From NCBI RefSeq assembly GCF_000685355.1, contig NZ_JHET01000003.1, positions 186,001 to 250,000 of the forward strand: a stretch of 64,000 nucleotides of DNA, written 5' to 3'. Numbering within the stretch: the first letter of the stretch is position 1; every line of letters starts with the position of its first letter. The position numbers were made by a program, and so were the translations under genes. Origin of the DNA: Microbacterium sp. CH12i. GTDB lineage: Bacteria; Actinomycetota; Actinomycetes; Actinomycetales; Microbacteriaceae. Under the pieces are notes generated by a model. That model was given only the letters and a program-made list of their open reading frames with translations. It had not been told where the DNA came from and ran no database searches. This document shows positions 8,550 through 18,639 of this stretch, one piece after another.

Positions 8550-9223
8550 TTCGATCCCTCCTGGGTTGTGGGGACATCGTCGATCCCCGTGTTGTCGATT
8601 CCGACGGTGATGGCGGGCACAGCCGTGCCCTCGGCAAGACGGTAATTCGCGCCCACGATGCCCAGGCGTCCCTCAGCGACGGCCTCGCTGATCAGCTCGG
8701 AAGACTGCAGCAGGTTGGCGACCGTGTTGCGCAAGTGTTCGCGTCCGACGAGTTCGGCGTCGATGTCGGCGGGCGAGGTGCCGCCGGTCTCTGCCAGAAC
8801 CTTGCGGGCGGCGGGGATGATCGGAGCGATCAGCTTCCAGATGTGCGGCGGAAGCGGGGCAGCATCAATCGCGGTGCCGGCGATCGCGGCAGCCACAGCG
8901 CCGCATTCGTCGTGCGCGAGCACCACGATGAGTGGAACCTTGAGGATCTCGACGGCGTACTCGAGACTGCCGACGATCGACTCGCCGATGACCTGACCGG
9001 CGTTGCGCACCACGAACAGGTCGCCCAAGCCTTTGTCGAAGATGATCTCAGCAGCCAGGCGCGAGTCGGAGCAACCGAAGAGCGTTGCCACCGGATGCTG
9101 CTGATGGGCAAGGTCGTTGCGACGCTCGACATCCTGATTCGGATGTCGCGGCTCACCCGTAACGAATCGACGGTTACCGGCCAGCATTTCCTGCCAGGCG
9201 GCTGTCGGGGTGAGCGTTGTCAT
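8546..9223 (-). CDS. beta-class carbonic anhydrase
   Basis: The enzyme hydrates CO2 to bicarbonate. Of the zinc ligands, Cys51 lies in CSDSR (with the Asp53-Arg55 dyad), and His104 and Cys107 lie in HDECGAV. The 225-residue protein is full length. It overlaps the genes on both sides (DUF4245 upstream, fumC downstream) by four bases, so it is translationally coupled, and it could supply bicarbonate for anaplerosis. Confidence 0.94.
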   Translation of the reverse strand: MTTLTPTAAWQEMLAGNRRFVTGEPRHPNQDVERRNDLAHQQHPVATLFGCSDSRLAAEIIFDKGLGDLFVVRNAGQVIGESIVGSLEYAVEILKVPLIVVLAHDECGAVAAAIAGTAIDAAPLPPHIWKLIAPIIPAARKVLAETGGTSPADIDAELVGREHLRNTVANLLQSSELISEAVAEGRLGIVGANYRLAEGTAVPAITVGIDNTGIDDVPTTQEGSK

Positions 9224-9861
9224 TTGGCCTCCGCGATAGCTTCGATCTGTGGGCTGAGAGCCTCTGCCAGCTCAGCCGTGGAATCGGCCGAACGCGAGCC
9301 GTACAGGAGGATGTAATCGGTGCCGGCCTGAGTGCCCAGCGCGTATGAGATGTTGTCTTGTGCTGAGTCGGACAGCTTGTAGACGTCCCAGTCGCGACCG
9401 TCGATCTGCGTGGTGCCGGTGGCGGCGCTGCCGTTGAGCAGTTGCGGTGCCCAGGCTGCGTCAGCGTCGAAGGCCTGAGCGACGCGGATGAAGCCGCGTT
9501 CGTCTTCGGCGGATGGTGCGAGAGTGATGTTCCAAACGACCGTGGCGCCGCCATCCAATGCCGCGGCGTTCACACGCCAGAAGTCATCGAGCTCCGGGAC
9601 AAGCACGGGGCGGTCGAGGTTCGATTCGACGTCCTGCGCGATGCCGACCATGTCGACGGTCGGCTCGGATGCCCGTTCTCCGCGTGGCACGGCGAAGATG
9701 ACGATGGCGACCACTGCCACCGTAATGATCAGCGCGGCGATGAGGTTTCGAAACGTCTGGCTCGCACGGTAGTTCTTGCTGAACTCGGCCTTGCGGGCGG
9801 CTGTCTCCTCTGGCGTCTCAGGACGACCGAGCTCGGCGACGATGGGAGCGTTCTTGCTCAC
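9220..9861 (-). CDS. DUF4245 domain-containing membrane protein
   Basis: This 213-residue protein has a cytoplasmic N-terminal segment, one membrane helix at about residues 40-57, and an extracytoplasmic DUF4245 domain ending in a region like [12 protein letters not shown]4245 genes are regularly found beside xseB and fumC in Actinobacteria, as here. The function is unknown. It overlaps xseB upstream and the carbonic anhydrase gene downstream by four bases. Confidence 0.85.
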   Translation of the reverse strand: MSKNAPIVAELGRPETPEETAARKAEFSKNYRASQTFRNLIAALIITVAVVAIVIFAVPRGERASEPTVDMVGIAQDVESNLDRPVLVPELDDFWRVNAAALDGGATVVWNITLAPSAEDERGFIRVAQAFDADAAWAPQLLNGSAATGTTQIDGRDWDVYKLSDSAQDNISYALGTQAGTDYILLYGSRSADSTAELAEALSPQIEAIAEAK

Positions 9862-10097
9862 GAATCGTCCTCATCGGATGCCGCGGCGCGAGCCTCATCG
9901 AGGCGGCGCTTCGCGCCGAGTAGCCACTCCTCGCAGCGTGCCGCGAGAGCTTCACCGCGTTCCCAGAGCGCGAGCGAGTGCTCAAGCGTCGGAGAGCCCT
10001 GCTCGAGTTCGGCGACAACCTGCACGAGTTCATCGCGAGCGGCCTCGAACGACAGGGTCTCAATCGGGGAGACGTTCGGCGCAGTCACGCCTTCCAT
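9858..10097 (-). CDS. xseB: exodeoxyribonuclease VII small subunit
   Basis: XseB is a small helical subunit that binds the stalk of XseA in exonuclease VII, which degrades single-stranded DNA. The 79-residue protein contains the conserved [27 protein letters not shown] and [13 protein letters not shown] segments. A GTG at 10088 with GGAAGG in front of it is an equally possible start. It lies 19 bases downstream of xseA. Confidence 0.93.
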   Translation of the reverse strand: MEGVTAPNVSPIETLSFEAARDELVQVVAELEQGSPTLEHSLALWERGEALAARCEEWLLGAKRRLDEARAAASDEDDS

Positions 10098-10116
10098 CCT
10101 ACGGCCCTGCGTACGC

Positions 10117-11394
10117 TCACTCAGCCTCGGTGATCTCGCCTTCGGAACGCGCTGCGATCGACCCTCGGTCGACCGTGATGGTGAGGGTGCTGCCTACTGG
10201 GGCATCCGCGGCATCCCGAAGAATCACGCCACCATCCAGATGCGCGATCGCGTAGCCCCTGGCCAGGGTCGCGGCCGGTGACAGCGCGCGCAGCGAGGCG
10301 CGCAGTTCGCTGGTCTTGCGAGCGGCGACATCGAACCGGCGGGTGATCGTGTCGCGACCACGCGAGACCAGTAACCACACCTCTTGTGCGCGCTCGTCGA
10401 TGATCGGGTCGGGCGAGCGCAGTACCGGGCGGGTGCGCAGCTGTTCGAGCTGGGCGATGTCGTTCCTGATGCGCTGGGTGAGGCGCGTGGTGACGCGGGC
10501 GCGCAGCTGTGCGATCAGAGCGCGCTGCTCTCCGACATCGGGCACGACGCGTTTTGCAGCATCCGTCGGCGTCGAGGCACGAAGGTCCGCCACGTCGTCG
10601 AGAAGCGGATGGTCGTTCTCGTGGCCGATCGCCGAGACGATGGGCGTGGATGCTGCGGCCGCTGCTCGCACGAGTCGTTCGTCGCTGAACCCCAGCAGTG
10701 TCTGGGGGTCTCCGCCGCCGCGGGCGATGATGATGACGTCGACGTCGGGATCGGCATCCAACGCAGCGAGCGCGGCCAACGTCTCAGGTACGCAGCGTTC
10801 GCCCTGCACAGCGACGTGCTCGGTGCGGAAGCGCACCTGGGGCCAGCGCAGCTCGGCGTTGCGGTGCACGTCTTTCTCTGCATCCGACCTCTCACCGGTG
10901 ATGAGACCGATGACGTGGGGGAGGAAGGGCAGTGGCTTCTTTCGGGCAGAGTCGAACAATCCTTCCTGGCGCAGCTGTGCGCGCAGCTTCTCGAGACGCT
11001 CAAGCTGGTCGCCGAGTCCGACATGCTTCATCGATGAGACGGTGAAGCTGAAATCGCCAGCTTTGACGAAGTAGTCCGCCTTCACAGCGGCGACCACATG
11101 ATCACCGATATTGAGGTCGGCGGGGATGCGTCCGCGCACGCTCGACCAGATGCGGATCGAGATCTGCGCGTCGGATTTGGTGTCTTTGAGTCGGCCGAAC
11201 ACGTTGCCGGAGCGCACATTCCATGAGGTGATCTCACCCTCGACCCATACGACGTTCCAGCGGGCGATGAAGTCGCGGATCGTCCCGTTCAGGCGGGCGA
11301 CGGAGGTCGGGGTATCCGCCGTCGAGTCGCGGGGAGCAACGGCATCCGCTGGCGGAGCTTCGCCGTCCGTGGAAGATGCCTCAAAGACCGTCAT
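10117..11394 (-). CDS. xseA: exodeoxyribonuclease VII large subunit
   Basis: This is the catalytic subunit of exonuclease VII, at 425 residues. After a variable N-terminus there is an OB-fold nucleic-acid-binding domain ([24 protein letters not shown]). It is followed by the catalytic domain with [14 protein letters not shown], the [19 protein letters not shown] motif and [27 protein letters not shown], then a coiled-coil stalk. It heads the minus-strand operon to fumC and is divergent from ispH. Confidence 0.95.
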   Translation of the reverse strand: MTVFEASSTDGEAPPADAVAPRDSTADTPTSVARLNGTIRDFIARWNVVWVEGEITSWNVRSGNVFGRLKDTKSDAQISIRIWSSVRGRIPADLNIGDHVVAAVKADYFVKAGDFSFTVSSMKHVGLGDQLERLEKLRAQLRQEGLFDSARKKPLPFLPHVIGLITGERSDAEKDVHRNAELRWPQVRFRTEHVAVQGERCVPETLAALAALDADPDVDVIIIARGGGDPQTLLGFSDERLVRAAAAASTPIVSAIGHENDHPLLDDVADLRASTPTDAAKRVVPDVGEQRALIAQLRARVTTRLTQRIRNDIAQLEQLRTRPVLRSPDPIIDERAQEVWLLVSRGRDTITRRFDVAARKTSELRASLRALSPAATLARGYAIAHLDGGVILRDAADAPVGSTLTITVDRGSIAARSEGEITEAE

Positions 11395-11455
11395 CGTGCC
11401 CTTTCCTGCTTATGCGTCTGAATGCTCATCCAGGCCCGTCGAGGGCTTTCACCGG

Positions 11456-11461
11456 TAGAAT
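11456..11461 (+). promoter_or_regulatory. -10 element TAGAAT of a leaderless ispH transcript
   Basis: TAGAAT is followed by six bases and then the GTG start of ispH. No ribosome binding site lies in between. This is the clearest member of a recurring -10/N6/start arrangement in the window. Confidence 0.6.
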
Positions 11462-11467
11462 CAAAGC

Positions 11468-12547
11468 GTGAGCCAGGCCACCGTACATCTTCCCATTCCT
11501 CGCATCCCTCGTTCGCGAGCGAAGCGGCTTCAGGATAACCCGGTGGACGGACGCAAGCGCGTGCTGCTCGCCGCTCCCCGCGGCTATTGCGCGGGCGTTG
11601 ACCGTGCCGTTGTGGCCGTCGAGAAGGCCCTTGAGCGCTACGGCGCCCCGGTCTATGTGCGCAAGCAAATCGTGCACAACATCCACGTCGTCACCGAGCT
11701 TGAAGAGAAGGGCGCGATCTTCGTCGAGGAGGTCGACGAGGTCCCCGAGGGCGCCCACATCGTGTTCAGCGCACATGGTGTGTCACCGGCAGTTGTGAGC
11801 GCAGCATCCGATCGAGGACTGCACGCGATTGACGCGACCTGCCCGCTGGTGACAAAGGTGCACCGCGAGGCGGTGCGGTTCGCACGCGATGACTTCGAAA
11901 TTCTCCTCATCGGCCATGAAGGCCACGAAGAAGTCGAGGGCACAGCCGGTCACGCGCCAGAGCGAGTGACCATCGTGAACTCTCCTGACGAAGCAGACAC
12001 CGTCGTGGTCAAGGACCCGTCGAAGGTCGTATGGCTATCGCAGACCACGCTCTCGGTTGACGAGACGATGGAGACAGTGAATCGGCTGCGCGCGCGCTTC
12101 CCCGAACTGCACAATCCGCCGTCGGATGACATTTGCTACGCCACGCAGAACCGTCAGGTCGCGATCAAGAAGGTCGCTCGAGATGCTGACCTCGTGATCG
12201 TCGTCGGTTCGTCGAACTCGTCGAACAGTGTGCGACTCGTCGAAGTGGCTCTGGAGTACGGAGCCAAGGCGGCGTACCGTGTCGACTACGCCGAAGAAGT
12301 CAAGCAGGAATGGCTCGACGGCGTCGCCACCGTGGGAGTGACGAGCGGAGCATCCGTACCGGAGGTTCTCGTCCACGAAGTCCTCGAGGCGCTGAGCGCT
12401 GCCGGATACGGTGACGTAGAAGAGGTTCGCACCGCCGAGGAGGATCTGATGTTCTCGCTTCCCAAGGAACTGCGTCACGACGCCGCAGGCAACCGCGATG
12501 CCCGTGCCCTCGGTGGACGCGCAACGGATTCCGATACCTCGACGTGA
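11468..12547 (+). CDS. ispH: 4-hydroxy-3-methylbut-2-enyl diphosphate reductase
   Basis: IspH is the last enzyme of the MEP isoprenoid pathway, an iron-sulfur enzyme that yields isopentenyl and dimethylallyl diphosphate. The three cluster-binding cysteines are visible at Cys41 (APRGYCAGV), Cys125 ([11 protein letters not shown]) and Cys223 ([11 protein letters not shown]). The 359-residue protein has a short N-terminal extension and a polar C-terminal tail. Its last four bases overlap the start of the IclR-type gene. Confidence 0.96.
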   Translation: MSQATVHLPIPRIPRSRAKRLQDNPVDGRKRVLLAAPRGYCAGVDRAVVAVEKALERYGAPVYVRKQIVHNIHVVTELEEKGAIFVEEVDEVPEGAHIVFSAHGVSPAVVSAASDRGLHAIDATCPLVTKVHREAVRFARDDFEILLIGHEGHEEVEGTAGHAPERVTIVNSPDEADTVVVKDPSKVVWLSQTTLSVDETMETVNRLRARFPELHNPPSDDICYATQNRQVAIKKVARDADLVIVVGSSNSSNSVRLVEVALEYGAKAAYRVDYAEEVKQEWLDGVATVGVTSGASVPEVLVHEVLEALSAAGYGDVEEVRTAEEDLMFSLPKELRHDAAGNRDARALGGRATDSDTST

Positions 12548-13348
12548 ACACCCAGGAGTCGGAACCCACGTTGATTGGATCTGTTCAGCGCGCGTTACGG
12601 CTTGTTGACATCGTTGCCAACGCGCCCCGTCCGATTCCGACGAAAAATGTTGGCTTCTGCCACCGGGCTCACGGCTGGCACCACGTACAACCTCGTTCGC
12701 ACTCTCGTCCACGAGGGGTATCTTGCCGCCGAGCCAGACGGAGTGGTGCTCGGCAAGCGATTCCCCTCATTTCAAGGTCAGATCAGTGCGCGCGGCGTGT
12801 TTCTCGCCAGAGTTCGTGCGGCGTTGCGTGAAGTCACAGACGAGGTGGGTGCGACCGCGTATCTTTCGCGATTCGATGACGGTGAGGTTCATCTCGTTGA
12901 CATCGTGGATGCCACGCACAATCCGCGCGTCGAGCTCTGGGTCGGTCTGCACTCCAGCGCTCACGCCACTGCGCTCGGAAAGCAGATCCTTGCGAACCTT
13001 GATGAAGGCGGCCGGCTCGACTATCTCTCGCGGCATCGTCTCGAAGAGCTGACGCCGAAGACGATCAGTGATCGCCGCACGCTGCTGACCCAGCTGGAGC
13101 ATTCGCCAAGGTGGGTGGTCGATGATGAGGAGTACTCGGTTGGCAGCACCTGTGTCGCCGTTCCTGTCATCGCGCCAAACCTGACGGCGTCGTTGGCGAT
13201 CTCGCTACCCGCCGATCGCGCAATTGTCGATGGTGAACTCGTTCACAAGCTTCAGCGCGCCGCGCGGCGACTTTCGCTACAGCTGGGTGCGGATGCCATG
13301 GAGGCCGGTGACGCCGGACGCGGCCCTGGTGACGAGTTCACTATCTGA
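12544..13348 (+). CDS. IclR family transcriptional regulator (frameshifted in this sequence)
   Basis: The protein reads in two frames. [20 protein letters not shown] to IPTK lies in the first. [20 protein letters not shown] onward lies in the second and reaches a normal IclR C-terminal effector domain ([32 protein letters not shown]). The break falls in a run of five A at 12642-12646, and one A fewer restores a single frame of about 267 residues. The N-terminal winged helix and the GAF-like domain are otherwise complete. The ATG overlaps the ispH stop. Sequence error is the simplest explanation. Confidence 0.8.
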
Positions 13349-13370
13349 ACAAATAGGGATCGCGCTAACC

Positions 13371-13530
13371 TTGACGGTTGTCTACTCTGATGTTGTAGGC
13401 ATCCGTTTCACGGTGCTACAGGTGAAAGTAGACGTCCCCAGCGTCATTTCATCTTTTCGGCATGAGCGTCCCCAGCGCTCGATGTCAGCGGCCCCGAGGA
13501 GTCCCCACTTCTCCGGGGCCGCCGCCGTTT
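13371..13530 (+). ncRNA. candidate intergenic transcript ending in a strong hairpin
   Basis: A TTGACG with TGTAGG 17 bases later (13371-13399) could be a promoter. The stretch after it contains CGTCCCCAGCG twice and ends in the hairpin at 13488-13522. The downstream DUF6264-type gene appears to have its own leaderless -10 (TAGCAT at about 13567), so this stretch would be a separate short RNA or the 3' region of the IclR-type gene. The support is purely positional. Confidence 0.25.
13488..13522 (+). terminator. strong GC-rich hairpin (GCGGCCCCG / CGGGGCCGC)
   Basis: Nine perfect outer pairs continue with a mostly paired inner GAGGAGT/ACTTCTC stem, and the right arm is followed by CGCCGTTT. 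It fits an intrinsic terminator for transcription coming from the left. Confidence 0.6.
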
Positions 13531-13578
13531 CTGCACGCTGTGTGGGTTGTTCAAAGGCATCACGGTTAGCATGGCGGA

Positions 13579-14112
13579 ATGACCGATCAACGGCCCCAAT
13601 ACGGCGAATATGCGACTCCGGAGGAGCAGCGTCGTCTGGCAGGGCTCCCGCCGCTTGAGGCCGCGACTTCAGTGACGCCGATGGATGCTTCGCCTGCAGC
13701 GCCCCAGCGGGTGCAGGCCGCGACGCCTCCTGCCGCAAAACCGCGTCGGGCCGACCGGATTATCACGATCGCCCTGCTCGCCTACGGCCTGGTCAACGTC
13801 ATCATGACTGGGATGTCATATCTCGATCTGCCCACGGTGATGAATCAGAGCATGAAGATTCTCGGCATCCCGGGGGAGTTCACGAACTTTGCCCAGGGCA
13901 AGCTCTGGGGCACGATCGCTGCGGTGCTGCTGGTGATCGGTTGGGTTATCACCACCTGGCTCTCCGTCAGGCGGTTGCGCAAAGCAAAGCTCACCTGGTG
14001 GGTTCCGCTCGTCGGTGCTGCGGTGACCATGGTGGTCGTGTCGATCTGCATCATGATTCCGATGATGAGCGATCCGGCGTTTATAGCGTATGTCGGCTCC
14101 GCAGGAGGATGA
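13579..14112 (+). CDS. DUF6264-like membrane protein
   Basis: The 177-residue protein starts with a proline/alanine-rich cytoplasmic segment (MTDQRPQYGEYATPEEQRR) and has about four membrane helices from residue 60 on. The opening resembles Microbacteriaceae proteins classed as DUF6264, which is why I give that name with caution. The ATG sits six bases after TAGCAT and lacks a ribosome binding site, suggesting a leaderless mRNA. It is convergent with the aldolase gene across a perfect terminator hairpin. Confidence 0.6.
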   Translation: MTDQRPQYGEYATPEEQRRLAGLPPLEAATSVTPMDASPAAPQRVQAATPPAAKPRRADRIITIALLAYGLVNVIMTGMSYLDLPTVMNQSMKILGIPGEFTNFAQGKLWGTIAAVLLVIGWVITTWLSVRRLRKAKLTWWVPLVGAAVTMVVVSICIMIPMMSDPAFIAYVGSAGG

Positions 14113-14180
14113 TGAACACCCCACGCGTACTCGCCGTCTGTACGGTGCATCAGGCCTAAGGTGCCCGGTTGCCAGCAAAC

Positions 14181-14215
14181 ACGGATGCCCTGACCGCACT
14201 GGCCAGGGCATCCGT
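14181..14215. terminator. bidirectional terminator hairpin
   Basis: Perfect 12-base arms (ACGGATGCCCTG and its complement) surround an 11-base loop. The hairpin lies between the convergent DUF6264-like gene and fba, and T-richer sequence (CGTCGTTCTTG) follows on the plus strand. Confidence 0.8.
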
Positions 14216-14232
14216 CGTTCTTGATTCGAGTA

Positions 14233-15261
14233 TCAGCTCTTGGACTTGCCGTATGAGCCGAGCTGGCGGGTCGACTCGATGACACGAGCGGCCATCGCGG
14301 ACTCGGCGACCTTGCCCCATGCGCGGGGGTCGTACAGCTTCTTGTTTCCGACCTCGCCGTCGACCTTCAGCACACCCTCGTAGTTGCTGAGCATGTAGCC
14401 CGCGACCGCACGCGTGAAGGCGTACTGGGTATCGGTGTCGATGTTCATCTTGATGACGCCGTTGGCGACCGCCGTCGCGATCTCCTGGTCGGTCGAGCCG
14501 CTGCCGCCGTGGAACACGAGGTCAAGCGGGTTAGGACCGGTGCCGAACTTGGCGGCGATGCCTTCCTGGATCTCGCCCAGCAGTTCGGGGCGCAGCTTCA
14601 CACCGCCCGGCTTGTACACGCCGTGCACGTTGCCGAAGGTGAGTGCTGCGATGTAGCGACCCTGCTCGCCGAGGCCAAGCGCCTCGACAGCCTGAGTCAC
14701 GTCGCTGATCGTCGTGTAGAGAGCGTCGTTCGAGCCCTCGTGCTGCACACCGTCTTCCTCGCCACCGACGACGCCGATTTCGACCTCGAGGATGGCGTTG
14801 ATCGCGCGCATGCGGGGGAGGAGATCCTTGGCGATCTCGATGTTCTCGGCAAGCGGCACCGCCGAGCCATCCCACATGTGGGACTGGAAGATCGGGTTGC
14901 GACCGGCCTTGACCTCTTCTTCAGAGGCGGCAATCAGCGGCTCGACGAATCCGGCGAGGGCATCTTTCGGGCAGTGGTCAGTGTGCAGCGCAACCGTGAC
15001 CGGGTAGTTCTTGGCGACCTCGGTGGCGTAGCGAGCGAAGGCGAGTGCGCCGGTGGCGCGAGCCTTCACGGTGTGGCCGGCGAAGTAGTCGGCACCGCCC
15101 GTGGTCACCTGGATGATGCCGTCAGAGCCAGCCTCGGTCAGGCCCTGGAGCACGGAGTTGATGGTCTGCGAGCTGGAGACGTTGAACGCGGGATACGCGA
15201 AGCCACCAGCCTTCGCGCGGTCGAGCATTTCTGCGTACTGATCCGGAGTGGCGACGGGCAT
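14233..15261 (-). CDS. fbaA: class II fructose-bisphosphate aldolase
   Basis: This is the zinc-dependent glycolytic/gluconeogenic aldolase. Motifs include VALHTDHCPKD (zinc and catalytic His/Asp), EVEIGVVGGEEDGV, GNVHGVYKPG and LVFHGGSGS. The ATG at 15261 is preceded by AGGAGTTTTC and gives MPVATPDQYAEML, the normal start; a reading 13 codons longer is unlikely. The protein is 342 residues. The gene is divergent from glpX, which works with it in gluconeogenesis. Confidence 0.96.
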   Translation of the reverse strand: MPVATPDQYAEMLDRAKAGGFAYPAFNVSSSQTINSVLQGLTEAGSDGIIQVTTGGADYFAGHTVKARATGALAFARYATEVAKNYPVTVALHTDHCPKDALAGFVEPLIAASEEEVKAGRNPIFQSHMWDGSAVPLAENIEIAKDLLPRMRAINAILEVEIGVVGGEEDGVQHEGSNDALYTTISDVTQAVEALGLGEQGRYIAALTFGNVHGVYKPGGVKLRPELLGEIQEGIAAKFGTGPNPLDLVFHGGSGSTDQEIATAVANGVIKMNIDTDTQYAFTRAVAGYMLSNYEGVLKVDGEVGNKKLYDPRAWGKVAESAMAARVIESTRQLGSYGKSKS

Positions 15262-15444
15262 GAAAACTCCTGCGATAGATGAAGCCGGGACACTGCTCAC
15301 TCTATCGCTGGCGTCGAGCGGATGCCGTGGCCAGAGGCGTCTTGGACATCGCAGTCTTCGCTGTCGTTAAGAAAACCGATTCCTTCGTCTGAATTCGCCC
15401 GAAACACTGGCTGTTTCACGCGATGGCGTGGATATGCTGGCCCA

Positions 15445-16431
15445 ATGGTGAGTCTGACGGCTGATATGAGCCCCCTGCGTCCCGATCGTAATCTCGCACT
15501 GGAACTGGTGCGTGCGACCGAAGCAGCGTCGATCCGTGCGGTGCCATTTATCGGTCGAGGTGACAAAGAGGCTGCAGATGGTGCAGCCGTTGACGCGATG
15601 CGCGCCTTCCTCGGAACAGTGAACTTCCAGGGTCGTGTCGTCATCGGCGAGGGCGAGAAGGACAACGCCCCGATGCTTTTCAACGGCGAAGTCGTCGGTT
15701 CGGGCCGCGGGCCTGAGTGCGACATCGCGGTCGACCCGATCGATGGCACATCGTTGACTGCGGCAGGCCGCCAGAATGCCCTTTCGGTGATCGCCGTCTC
15801 CGATCGAGGCACGATGCTTGATGCATCCACCGTCTTCTACATGGACAAGCTCGTCACCGGCCCCGCCGGCGTCGGCATCGTCGATATTCGTCTGCCCGTC
15901 GGTGAAAACATTCGCCTGCTGTCGAAGGCGCTCGGAAAGCCGGTCGATGAGATTGTCGTTTCCGTGTTGAACCGTCCGCGCCACGAACGCCTCATCGAGG
16001 AGATTCGCGAAGCCGGTGCTGGCACCCGCCTGATGAGCGACGGTGACGTCGCTGGCGGCATCAACGCAGCCCGCCATGGCGCGCGCACCGACATGTGTGT
16101 CGGTGTCGGCGGCAGCCCCGAGGGCATCGTCACGGCCTGCGCGATCAAGGCGCTCGGCGGACACATCCAGGGGCGGCTGTGGCCACGGGATGATGACGAG
16201 CGTCAGCGTGGCATCGACGCGGGGCTCACGATGGACTACGTGTATGAGGCCAACGAACTTGTGAAGGGCGACAACACGCTTTTCGTCGCAACAGGCGTGA
16301 CCGACGGCCAGCTGGTTGCCGGAGTTCGTCGCGACGGCAACTACGTCTACACGGAGTCTGTGGTGCTGCGTGGAGCCTCCGGAACCCTTCGTCGCATCGC
16401 TTCGGAGCACCTCGTCTCGAAGTGGCTCTAA
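15445..16431 (+). CDS. glpX: class II fructose-1,6-bisphosphatase
   Basis: GlpX hydrolyses fructose 1,6-bisphosphate in gluconeogenesis. The 328-residue protein shows VIGEGEKDNAPML, the metal-binding DPIDGTSLTA motif, and GVGGSPEGIVTACAIKALGG. The ATG at 15445 lies six bases after TATGCT (leaderless type); a second ATG at 15466 is possible. GlpX is the usual fructose bisphosphatase in Actinobacteria. Confidence 0.95.
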   Translation: MVSLTADMSPLRPDRNLALELVRATEAASIRAVPFIGRGDKEAADGAAVDAMRAFLGTVNFQGRVVIGEGEKDNAPMLFNGEVVGSGRGPECDIAVDPIDGTSLTAAGRQNALSVIAVSDRGTMLDASTVFYMDKLVTGPAGVGIVDIRLPVGENIRLLSKALGKPVDEIVVSVLNRPRHERLIEEIREAGAGTRLMSDGDVAGGINAARHGARTDMCVGVGGSPEGIVTACAIKALGGHIQGRLWPRDDDERQRGIDAGLTMDYVYEANELVKGDNTLFVATGVTDGQLVAGVRRDGNYVYTESVVLRGASGTLRRIASEHLVSKWL

Positions 16432-16562
16432 CGCGCATCGTTACCGAGCCGGTACGGCTCTGAGTCTCGCTCCTCCAACCTTTCTCAGGCATTGCTGGCA
16501 CAATGGTGCCTGGATTCGTCGCCATCAAAGCATTTTTACGATGGCATCCAGGAGGGTGAGAG

Positions 16563-16856
16563 ATGACCACGGAGCAGACGCGTAGCGGCGGTAAGCCACT
16601 GCCGACGAACATGGTCACCACCAACACTGGCCGCATCCTGCGGATCGCACCAGAAGACGAGGCCGCTCGGATTGCTGCCGCTGCAGCCGCAACTACCGTG
16701 CCTGCGCACATCGACCCGGCACGCCGTCCAGATGTATTCTTCCGCGTTCGCCGTGACGAGGGCCATGAGCTCAGCTCGTGGTGGATGATCGGCGCGTTCG
16801 TTGCCACTTCTGGCGTCGTAATCGCCTTGCTCAGCTGGGTGCCGAACGGCGCCTAA
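16563..16856 (+). CDS. small C-terminally anchored membrane protein, hypothetical
   Basis: This 97-residue protein has an alanine-rich middle, a basic HIDPARRPDVFFRVRRDEGHE segment and one C-terminal helix (about residues 72-91, WWMIGAFVATSGVVIALLSW). It has a good AGGAGGGTGAGAG ribosome binding site. It overlaps the convergent rmuC stop by four bases. I do not recognise a family. Confidence 0.65.
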   Translation: MTTEQTRSGGKPLPTNMVTTNTGRILRIAPEDEAARIAAAAAATTVPAHIDPARRPDVFFRVRRDEGHELSSWWMIGAFVATSGVVIALLSWVPNGA

Positions 16857-18127
16857 CGTTCGTCTAGCCGCTCGCGCACCGCGCCAAGATCGGCTTGCAC
16901 TCCTGCGGTCAGCTCTTCGTCGATGGCCAGGTCGTTGACCAGTTCAGGCGCTGTGAACTTGCGCGCCGACGCGGTGATTACCGGAGGCCCGTCATCGAGT
17001 GCTGATGCGTCGATGCCGGGGAACTGACGAGCAGTGACTAGCACTCGACTCTCCAGCGAACCCGCGAACCGGTTGTAGCTGTCGACGGTGCGCTCCAGGG
17101 CGCGGCGTAGATCGTCGGCATGCCCGGCCATGGTGCCGATCCGCTCGAACAGTTGTGTGCCGAGTTTCAGCAGTGTGCGTGCCTCGGTCGAGACCTCATG
17201 TTGCGTCCACGTGAACGCCACCGTCTTCAATACCGCCCAGAGGTTCACCGGCGAGGCAAGCGCTACACCCTTCCCGAAGGAATAGTCGAGCAGCGTGGGG
17301 TCTTCATCGATCGCTGCGGCGAGCAGCGACTCGCTCGGCAGGAAACAGATCACGAACTCAGGGCTCGCATCTAGCCCCGACCAGTACGCCTTCTTCGCGA
17401 GTGCGTCGACGTGCGCCCGCACCGCCTTGACGTGCTTCTGCATGTATTGACGGCGCTCGGCCTCTTGCGCGCCGCCGCCGGTGAGAGCGCTGGCTTCGAG
17501 GTACGCGTCGAGCGGCACCTTTGCGTCGACCGCGATCGAGGTGCCGCCAGCGAGCCGGATCACCATATCGGGGCGCCCCTGACCGCGATCGGAGGAGATC
17601 GTGGACTGCAGGTCGAAGTCGACATGCCGGGTGAGACCAGACGCTTCGACGACCCTTCGCAGTTGTGCCTCGCCCCACACACCTCGGGTGGAAGTTGATC
17701 GCAACGCGCCCGCGAGCGACTCGGTCGTCGCGCGCAGCGCCTCGTCGGATTCTTGCGCGCGGCGCAACTGCTCGGCCAGCGAGCCGAACTGAGCATGTCG
17801 CTCTTGCTCGAGGGTGGTCACCTTGTTCTGCATCTGCTGCAGCGACTCGCGCACCGGCGCAAGCGCCGTCAGCACGGCGTTCTGTTGCTGCACGCGCTGC
17901 GCCTCAGCGTGTTGCTCTATCCGCGCGTGCTCGACGGCATCGCGATACAGGTCGTACTGCCGATCTCGATCGTCGCGTGCTGCCGCGAGCTCGGCCTGTG
18001 CACGTGCGAGTTCAGTAGCGGCGTGTGTGCGTTCGTTCGCTGCGCGGGCGGAACACGCGAACCAGCCCACGGCGATTCCTACCGCGAGGGCGGCGGCGGT
18101 GAGAAGAACGATCAGCCAAGCATCCAT
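16853..18127 (-). CDS. rmuC: DNA recombination protein RmuC
   Basis: RmuC proteins limit recombination at inverted repeats and carry a restriction-endonuclease-like core. The 424-residue protein has an N-terminal membrane helix, a long coiled coil (about residues 30-130, rich in A, R, E and Q) and the core domain. The core contains STRGVWGEAQLRRVVEASG, the PDMVIRLAGGTSIAVDAKVPLDAYLEA nuclease-like motif and EFVICFLPSESLLAAA. It is full length. Confidence 0.93.
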   Translation of the reverse strand: MDAWLIVLLTAAALAVGIAVGWFACSARAANERTHAATELARAQAELAAARDDRDRQYDLYRDAVEHARIEQHAEAQRVQQQNAVLTALAPVRESLQQMQNKVTTLEQERHAQFGSLAEQLRRAQESDEALRATTESLAGALRSTSTRGVWGEAQLRRVVEASGLTRHVDFDLQSTISSDRGQGRPDMVIRLAGGTSIAVDAKVPLDAYLEASALTGGGAQEAERRQYMQKHVKAVRAHVDALAKKAYWSGLDASPEFVICFLPSESLLAAAIDEDPTLLDYSFGKGVALASPVNLWAVLKTVAFTWTQHEVSTEARTLLKLGTQLFERIGTMAGHADDLRRALERTVDSYNRFAGSLESRVLVTARQFPGIDASALDDGPPVITASARKFTAPELVNDLAIDEELTAGVQADLGAVRERLDER

Positions 18128-18175
18128 ACCGCCATGATGCCGAGGGTGTCTGACATTGGTGGGATGCCGCTCCGA

Positions 18176-18580
18176 TCAACGGTTCGCGTACTCGTCGACA
18201 ATGGCGCGCATCTCATTGAGGGCGAACTGATCTGCGATCGCTGCAGCAGACAGGCCACCGGCATCCGGATCGGCACCAGCCTCGAGAAGCATGCGCAGCA
18301 GCGTCTCGTTCTTACGGAACACCGCACACGAGATCGCGGTCTGTCCGTTGGCGTTCACGGCATCCAGATCGGCGCCGCGTCGCACCAGATCAGCGACGGT
18401 GCTCTCTTGCTCGGCGTAGGTCGCCACGATCAGCACAGTGTCATTGCGCGGGTTTCGCACATCGATCGGCACACCGGCGTCGATCATCTCGCCGAGTGGG
18501 CCGGTGCGACCCTGGCGAGCCAGATCGAAGGTGCCCTCAATGACCTCAAGGCTGACGGGGGAGTCGTCGGGGATCGTCAT
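18176..18580 (-). CDS. ankyrin repeat domain-containing protein
   Basis: The 134-residue protein holds about three ankyrin repeats (TGPLGEMIDAGVPIDVRNPRND, STVADLVRRGADLDAVNANGQT and ETLLRMLLEAGADPDAGG). The ATG at 18580 has AGGAGC in front of it; the longer reading runs through an 18-bp tandem repeat and is rejected. It is a predicted cytoplasmic protein-interaction module of unknown partner. Confidence 0.88.
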   Translation of the reverse strand: MTIPDDSPVSLEVIEGTFDLARQGRTGPLGEMIDAGVPIDVRNPRNDTVLIVATYAEQESTVADLVRRGADLDAVNANGQTAISCAVFRKNETLLRMLLEAGADPDAGGLSAAAIADQFALNEMRAIVDEYANR

Positions 18581-18639
18581 GCTCCTATTGTGGCGCGAGA
18601 GGGGCGTGTGGCGCGAGAGCGGCACGGATGCATCGCTGC

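Noticed and set aside
18589-18618. Two copies of TGTGGCGCGAGA 18 bases apart
   Set aside because: A short direct repeat just upstream of the ankyrin gene with no further copies nearby; chance or slippage suffices.
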